From CAYMLQ01 sp964390795 (lineage in GTDB: Bacteria > Verrucomicrobiota > Kiritimatiellia > RFP12 > UBA1067), in contig CAYMLQ010000184.1 in NCBI GenBank assembly GCA_964390795.1, positions 1 through 11,027 on the forward strand: 11,027 nucleotides of DNA, in the 5' to 3' direction. Positions 6,903 through 11,027 of the stretch are shown here, one piece after another. How positions within the stretch are numbered: position 1 is the first letter of the stretch; every line of letters begins with the position of its first letter. The notes beneath the pieces were generated by a model. That model had not been told where the DNA came from and made no database searches. It was given only the letters and a program-made list of their open reading frames with translations. Both the position numbers and the translations under genes were made by a program.

Positions 6903-9900
6903 TCACTCCCCGAACTTGACCGCGCCCCAGAGATCCGGCGCGAGCATCGTCTCGCCCGGCACGTCGTTGACCAGGCCGGTCGCCGGGTTGGACCAGTAGA
7001 CGCGCGAGAGGTTGACCGTGCCCAGTCGGTCGCCGTAGACCACGCCGAAATCGCCGCGCAGCGTCTGGCCGCTAGCCTTCTCCAAGCCCAGTTCCGCCAG
7101 CGGAACCGTCGCCTCCACGCGGTAGCCGCCTTCGGAGATCTGCACTTGCACCTTGCAGCTCTCCAGCCGGCGCACGTCGTCCACCCGCTCGCTGCGCCAC
7201 GGGCTCGCGAACTCCACCGGATTCGCGCCCGCCTTGTCCTTGAGCCGGTAGCGGTAGAGCACCGCCAGCGGCTTGCCGCTGAAAGACGCGATCGACAGAC
7301 GGAGGTCGCCCGGCGCGGCGCTCGTGCGCGCGGCAGGCGCGGACGCGTCCGTGCCGAGCTGCAGGTCCACCGTGTCTCCGGTCTTGAAAAGCTGGGTCCA
7401 GTCCTTGCCGTTGTTCACCCACGGCGAGGGGTCGGCCACGTCGTAGTGCAGATAGAGGTTCTCCGCGTCATACCCTCCCCGCACGCGGATCTTCCAGTTG
7501 CCGCTCTCCCATTCCGCCGCCGCAGGCAGCGCGCCGAAATCGATCTTCGCTTTTCCGGGCAGCCGCGCCAGCACCGCCTGCTTCGCGCCGCTCGCCGCGC
7601 GGGCGGTCGCCTGCGTGCGCCGGGCCGCCGAGGCCAGCATCGCGGGCGTGACTTTGACCTCGCCCTCGCCGCGCACCACTTGATCGAGTCCGTTCAGGTG
7701 GTAGATGCGGTAGCCGCTGCACCCCGCCTGCAGCACGTAGCGTTTGTTCTTGCGGTCATACTCGAACACGCCGCCGAAGGCTTCGCCGCCGATGAGTCCC
7801 GCCCCGACCACCTCGGCCACGCGGCAGTCCTGAAACATCTCGTCGAGATAGAGTCCGTCGGTCGTGAGCAGGAAGAACCGCCCGTGATTCCCGGCGAAAA
7901 CCATCACGTCGCCCTGCTTGTCCAACGGCGCGGTGCCGAGTCCGAACAGCACACCCTGCAGCTCGCCCGGCTTGGGCAGCGGCGCCTTGTGCGAGCCGTG
8001 TACGTTTGTCCAGCGGTTCTGAAAGAGCCAGTTGATCCGGCCGTCCCCCGCAAGGCTGAACAGGAACGGGTCGGTGTTCACCACCGCGTTGCCGCGCAGG
8101 TCATTGAGCGCGGTGTCGAGGATCGTGCGGCTGCCCTGCGGCAGGTCGTCCTTGAGCGGCGCGGCCTGCGCCAGCGCCTTCTCGAACGAGTACGCCGGCG
8201 CCCCGCACGCGTTGAAGCCGTCCGGCCGCAGCGTCACGATCTGCTCCTCTTTCCTCTCGTTGCGGTAGGGCAGGCGCAGGATCAGGTCGCTCAGCTTGAG
8301 CCCCCAGCCGAACGAGGCCAGCCGGGTGCCTGCGGGCGCGAACTGGAACTCGTCCGCGTCAAAGTCGCCGTCGCCGTCCGCATCCACCCACAGCACGCCG
8401 ACGTAGCGGCAGGACTCGTCGGCGTACTTCTGCTCGCGGTTCGCTTTCGGGAAGCGCTTCTCGACGGTGTCGCAGAACGCGGGCACGTACTTCCAGTCCA
8501 GCCCGTAGAGCAGCCCGTGTACGTCCGAGATCAGCGCCCGGTCTTTGAGCGAGCCGTCGGGCATCAGCTCCGAAATGAGCGTGCCCTTGAACATGCCGAG
8601 CACGAACGTCCGGCCGCCCAGCCGCACGAAGCGGTAGTTGAGGCACTCCTCGATCTTGCCCTGCACGTGCCCCTCGCGCTTCTGCAGCACGCTGACGATC
8701 TTCGCCTTCCCGCTCGCCTGTTCCACGTGCCACTGGCAGCGCTGACCCAGCCAGCGCTCGGGCTGGTCAGGATCGAAGCCCGCGCCCGGACTGCCGTACG
8801 CGGGGCAGCCGACCTTGTCGTACACGCAGCGCCCGCTCGCGAGATCCCACTTGCTCAGGCGCTTGGGATTGCGGCGGTCCTCCGCGACCCACAGCGCACC
8901 GTCAGGAGCGAGCGTCACACCCACGGGATTGACCAGGCGCTCGGGCCGCCACACGCCCTCGTACGCGCCGCCCGGCTCGCCCAGCGTCTTCGCGAGCGTC
9001 CCTTTCCGGTCATAGCCCTTGACCGTGCAGTCCGCGTCGCCGGTCACGTAGATTGCGTCCTTGTCGAGGCACAGACCGCGCGGCACGAACGGCACCTGAA
9101 AGAGCGGCGTCACCGCCTTGCGCGCGGGATCGATACTCACCAGCCTGTCGCCGGAGGCTGCCACAAGCCACCCGCCGCCCTCGGCCGCCAGCACGCCCGC
9201 GTTCGCCAGCGGAATCTCGTCGGCCGTCTTGCCGGTCTCGGGATCGACGACCATGATGCAGCCCCGCTCCCGGTCCGACACATAGAGCTTGCCGCCTAAG
9301 CAGGCCGCGCCCGCCAGCGCGTACAGCCGCCTCTCGCCCGGCTGGTATTCGCGCAGCTCGCGCTCGCGCAGAACCGTGTGCTGGCCCTTGCCTCCCTTGG
9401 GCGACACGATGTCGCCCGTGTCGATATTGTAGACCGTGAGGGTCATGGCCGGCGCCTTGCCGCGGCCGCCCCATGCTCCGCCGTCGTTGAGCACATAGAG
9501 CCGCCGCTCGTCCGCCGCGAGGTGAACCTCCTCGATGCCCGCGCCGCCGACCTGCCGGTAGCCGCGCGCGAACGCGCCGTCGGGCGCGAGCGCGATGATG
9601 GCCCAGCCGCCCTCGGTGAGCGGGGCCGCGGCGAACAGCAGCGAGCGGTTCGCGGCCATCGCCGTCATCGTGCCGTGGTTCGAGCCGAAGGGCGTGAAGA
9701 AGGTTTCTCCGCCGTTGGCGAACTGCATCTGGTACTCAGGCGTGATGCCGGGGTGCGACGCCGTACGGAAGCTGTAGGAACCCGGCGCGACCAGGTTGCC
9801 GACCTCGTCGCGTCCGTCCCATTCGAGCGTATGCTGACCCGCCGCCGCGTCCTGCCCCGACACCAGGTTGCGCACGCGCTTACCCTCCGGCGACTCGATC

Positions 9901-10469
9901 ACAACGGAGAGCTTGCCCTCCATGGGTTGCTTTACTGGAAGGCGGATGCGCTGCGACAGGTCTGCAACGCTCTCGCGGTAGGCGGCGGTGTCGAAGGGCT
10001 CCCACTGACGCGCGTCCTCCGGCAGGCGGTTGCCTACCGACGGTGCGCGGAACACTTCGCGCTGCCGCAGCGTGCCGTCGGCGTTGAACCAGCTCACCTC
10101 CAGCGCCAGCCGCAGCAGATCGCCCTCTTTTACTGTAATTCCCCGCTCGGCTGGCAGCTTCTCCAGCGACGTAACCGACCCTTCGGCGTTCGGCGTTCGA
10201 CGTTCAGCGTTCGGCGTTCCCGCACCCTCGCTGCGTGCGCCAGCCTCACTGGCGGCAGACGTTTCAACCGCCACGCCGAGCCGCGCGGAAACCTTGGCGT
10301 ACGGGTTCTCCGCCTCGACGCGCACGCGGTATCCGCCTTTTTCCTGCCGAATCGCCAGCCGCACCTCGGGCGAGAGCCTGCCGGAAAGCGTGAGGAAATC
10401 CTCCCGCCTGAAATCCGCCGTGCCGAACAAGCCGGACAGCACACCTGCCATCGCGATCATTGCCACCAT
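6903..10469 (-). CDS. Large exported FlgD-like / beta-propeller / CBM9-like protein
   Basis: 1188 residues from ATG at 10469, chosen because GGAG (complement of 10477-10480) lies 7 bases upstream, the same spacing as the next gene. The in-frame ATG at 10511 gives 14 more residues (SRSKGVGIFWRTK) and a better charged signal-peptide start but no Shine-Dalgarno. Frames opening further upstream run through a terminator. Residues 1-18 are hydrophobic, ending FGTAD. Residues 85-97 come from a heptamer repeat array. Residues 184-238 are FlgD-like (VRNLVSGQ, HTLEWDGRDEVGN, APGSYSF). About 255-930 is beta-propeller, with blades such as LYVSDRERGCIMVVDPETGK and NPVGVTLAPDGALWVAEDRR. Residues 696-707 (DADGDGDFDADE) match a canonical calcium-binding loop. 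Residues 973-1188 resemble CBM9/DOMON sugar- or haem-binding domains (YDAENLYLHYDV, RVEATVPLAELGL, RVYWSNP). Probable extracellular binding or recognition protein, first gene of the exported operon. Exact ligand unknown. Confidence 0.85.
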   Translation of the reverse strand: MVAMIAMAGVLSGLFGTADFRREDFLTLSGRLSPEVRLAIRQEKGGYRVRVEAENPYAKVSARLGVAVETSAASEAGARSEGAGTPNAERRTPNAEGSVTSLEKLPAERGITVKEGDLLRLALEVSWFNADGTLRQREVFRAPSVGNRLPEDARQWEPFDTAAYRESVADLSQRIRLPVKQPMEGKLSVVIESPEGKRVRNLVSGQDAAAGQHTLEWDGRDEVGNLVAPGSYSFRTASHPGITPEYQMQFANGGETFFTPFGSNHGTMTAMAANRSLLFAAAPLTEGGWAIIALAPDGAFARGYRQVGGAGIEEVHLAADERRLYVLNDGGAWGGRGKAPAMTLTVYNIDTGDIVSPKGGKGQHTVLRERELREYQPGERRLYALAGAACLGGKLYVSDRERGCIMVVDPETGKTADEIPLANAGVLAAEGGGWLVAASGDRLVSIDPARKAVTPLFQVPFVPRGLCLDKDAIYVTGDADCTVKGYDRKGTLAKTLGEPGGAYEGVWRPERLVNPVGVTLAPDGALWVAEDRRNPKRLSKWDLASGRCVYDKVGCPAYGSPGAGFDPDQPERWLGQRCQWHVEQASGKAKIVSVLQKREGHVQGKIEECLNYRFVRLGGRTFVLGMFKGTLISELMPDGSLKDRALISDVHGLLYGLDWKYVPAFCDTVEKRFPKANREQKYADESCRYVGVLWVDADGDGDFDADEFQFAPAGTRLASFGWGLKLSDLILRLPYRNERKEEQIVTLRPDGFNACGAPAYSFEKALAQAAPLKDDLPQGSRTILDTALNDLRGNAVVNTDPFLFSLAGDGRINWLFQNRWTNVHGSHKAPLPKPGELQGVLFGLGTAPLDKQGDVMVFAGNHGRFFLLTTDGLYLDEMFQDCRVAEVVGAGLIGGEAFGGVFEYDRKNKRYVLQAGCSGYRIYHLNGLDQVVRGEGEVKVTPAMLASAARRTQATARAASGAKQAVLARLPGKAKIDFGALPAAAEWESGNWKIRVRGGYDAENLYLHYDVADPSPWVNNGKDWTQLFKTGDTVDLQLGTDASAPAARTSAAPGDLRLSIASFSGKPLAVLYRYRLKDKAGANPVEFASPWRSERVDDVRRLESCKVQVQISEGGYRVEATVPLAELGLEKASGQTLRGDFGVVYGDRLGTVNLSRVYWSNPATGLVNDVPGETMLAPDLWGAVKFGE
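10185..10219 (-). repeat. Tandem heptamer array, five copies, inside a gene
   Basis: Read on the minus strand: GAACGCC, GAACGCT, GAACGTC, GAACGCC, GAACGCC, followed by the partial GAAG. Because 7 is not a multiple of 3, the peptide repeats every 7 residues (TPNAERR TPNAEG). It lies in a loop-like low-complexity stretch (SAASEAGARSEGAG precedes it) between two beta-rich segments of the 1188-residue protein. It looks like an insertion tolerated in a surface loop. Confidence 0.8.
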
Positions 10470-10476
10470 CTTCGTT

Positions 10477-10480
10477 CTCC
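10477..10480 (-). promoter_or_regulatory. Shine-Dalgarno that decides the start of the 1188-residue protein
   Basis: GGAG on the minus strand, 7 bases before ATG at 10469. The propeller gene starting at 6842 has the same GGAG with 7-base spacing. The alternative ATG at 10511 is preceded by the T-rich tail of the terminator and has no such site. No convincing -35/-10 pair was found between the terminator and this site, so the operon promoter is unassigned. Confidence 0.55.
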
Positions 10481-10517
10481 AGAAAATGCCGACCCCTTTC
10501 GAACGGCTCATTGAAAT

Positions 10518-10556
10518 AAAAAAGGCCCTGCCGCTGTTAAGCGACAAGGCCTTCTT
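10518..10556 (-). terminator. Rho-independent terminator of the RRM gene
   Basis: On the minus strand the stem AAGGCCTTGTCGC pairs with GCGGCAGGGCCTT around the loop TTAACA. This gives about 13 pairs, two of them G-T, followed directly by a run of T. It starts 24 bases after the stop of the RRM gene. The opposite strand has a weaker T-rich end (TTCTT), so minus-strand termination is the main reading. It separates the RRM gene from the exported operon, which must therefore have its own promoter or rely on read-through. Confidence 0.88.
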
Positions 10557-10580
10557 CAATTCAACGGTACGAGACCGGGA

Positions 10581-10925
10581 CTACCAGCGTCCGCCGCCGC
10601 CCCCGCCCCCGCCGCCGCCGCGGCTTCCGCCGCTGCTGCCGCCGCGATATCCGCCACCGCCGCCGCCGCCGCGATCCTCGCGGGGCTTGGGCTGCGACTC
10701 ATTCACGCGCAGCGGGCGACCATTCATGTCGGCGCCGTTCGTGCCGGCGATGGCCTTCTCGGCCTCCGCGCGGTCGTTCATCTCAACGAAACCGAAGCCC
10801 TTGGCGCGGCCGGTCGCCCGATCCATCACCACGCGTGCCGACGCGACGGTACCATACTTCTCGAAGAGCTGCTGCAGATCGCTGTCCGAAACGTCATAAG
10901 GCAGATTGCCTACGTAGATATCCAT
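10581..10925 (-). CDS. RRM RNA-binding protein with glycine-rich (RGG) tail
   Basis: 114 residues, ATG at 10925 with AAGGTG 7 bases upstream. Residues 1-77 are one RNA recognition motif: RNP2 IYVGNL at 3-8, RNP1 KGFGFVEM at 42-49 with both aromatic RNA-stacking positions present, and the MNGRPLRVNE end strand at 68-76. Residues 86-114 are almost pure Gly with Arg, Ser, one Tyr and a final RW, as in RGG-type tails. Small RRM proteins of this design are known from cyanobacteria and several other bacterial groups, including planctomycete-related ones. They bind single-stranded RNA and are often linked to cold or stress responses and mRNA fate. Which RNA this one binds cannot be seen. It is monocistronic: it has its own upstream region and a strong terminator. 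Confidence 0.94.
   Translation of the reverse strand: MDIYVGNLPYDVSDSDLQQLFEKYGTVASARVVMDRATGRAKGFGFVEMNDRAEAEKAIAGTNGADMNGRPLRVNESQPKPREDRGGGGGGGYRGGSSGGSRGGGGGGGGGGRW
10584..10670 (-). repeat. GGN low-complexity tract encoding the glycine-rich tail
   Basis: On the plus strand this is a CCG/CCC-rich run. It encodes runs of 7 and 10 glycines separated by YRGGSSGGSR. Mixed third bases (CCG and CCC) break up the trinucleotide run, which should reduce slippage. Tail length is still expected to vary between relatives. Confidence 0.8.
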
Positions 10926-11027
10926 AATCTCTCACCTTGTCTTGTGTCATGTAACCTGAGTTAAGCGGAGTCCTCATCCATAACACTAGATAGGGGGTCC
11001 GGATACGCTACTACTGATGTAGTCGCG
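10926..11027 (-). promoter_or_regulatory. Upstream region of the RRM gene
   Basis: 102 bases between the RRM start and the window edge, more AT-rich than the genes. It carries the Shine-Dalgarno next to 10925 and an imperfect hairpin at the edge (9-base arms 11006-11014 and 11019-11027, loop TGAT, one mismatch). I found no -35/-10 pair good enough to call. The promoter is presumed to be here because no other gene lies between. The hairpin could belong to the end of an unseen neighbouring transcript. Confidence 0.4.

Noticed and set aside
6879..9299. 806-residue open frame on the plus strand
   Set aside because: It lies opposite the 1188-residue gene. It is rich in Arg, His, Ala and Val with no recognisable domain, and is the usual antisense shadow of a GC-rich gene.

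Overview
This is an 11 kb, GC-rich, gene-dense stretch of bacterial chromosome. It holds six protein genes in two opposing blocks. The gene types are a secreted FAD oxidoreductase with HEAT-like repeats, secreted beta-propellers with FlgD-like and CBM9-like domains, and an RRM protein with a glycine-rich tail. Short palindromic repeats also sit inside genes. Together these suggest a Planctomycetes-Verrucomicrobia-Lentisphaerae/Kiritimatiellota type organism. That placement is an inference from gene types; no rRNA or phylogenetic marker is present.

Left block, plus strand, 1-2290. Two D-Ala-D-Ala-ligase-like ATP-grasp enzymes are translationally coupled by an ATGA overlap. The first runs in from the left edge. 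The second is fused at its C-terminus to a GNAT acetyltransferase. The module looks like a small-peptide or amino-acid-conjugate pathway: two ligations plus one acyl transfer. The substrate cannot be read from the sequence. The fused gene carries two unrelated in-frame repeat insertions: an imperfect 84-base duplication inside the ATP-grasp domain, and an 87-base perfectly bounded palindromic element exactly between the ATP-grasp and GNAT domains.

Right block, minus strand, 10469 down to 2295. Three tightly spaced genes, all with N-terminal hydrophobic export signals, form a probable operon: a 1188-residue FlgD/beta-propeller/CBM9-like protein, a 574-residue beta-propeller protein, and a 934-residue protein with two tandem FAD_oxidored-type flavin domains and a C-terminal HEAT-like region. 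They probably work together outside the cytoplasm, but the substrate is unknown. The first gene contains a third in-frame repeat family, a tandem heptamer array. A hairpin lies in the 60-base gap between the first two genes. The operon converges on the GNAT fusion gene with only 4 bases between stop codons.

Right edge, minus strand, 10518-11027. A small RRM RNA-binding protein gene with a strong Shine-Dalgarno is followed by a clear rho-independent terminator, which separates it from the secreted operon. The last 102 bases are its upstream region and include a small hairpin at the window edge. There is no gene-free stretch longer than about 100 bases. No RNA gene, transposase, CRISPR array or phage gene was seen.

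The most unusual signal is that three different short repeat families sit in frame inside protein genes within 11 kb, one of them at a domain-fusion junction.
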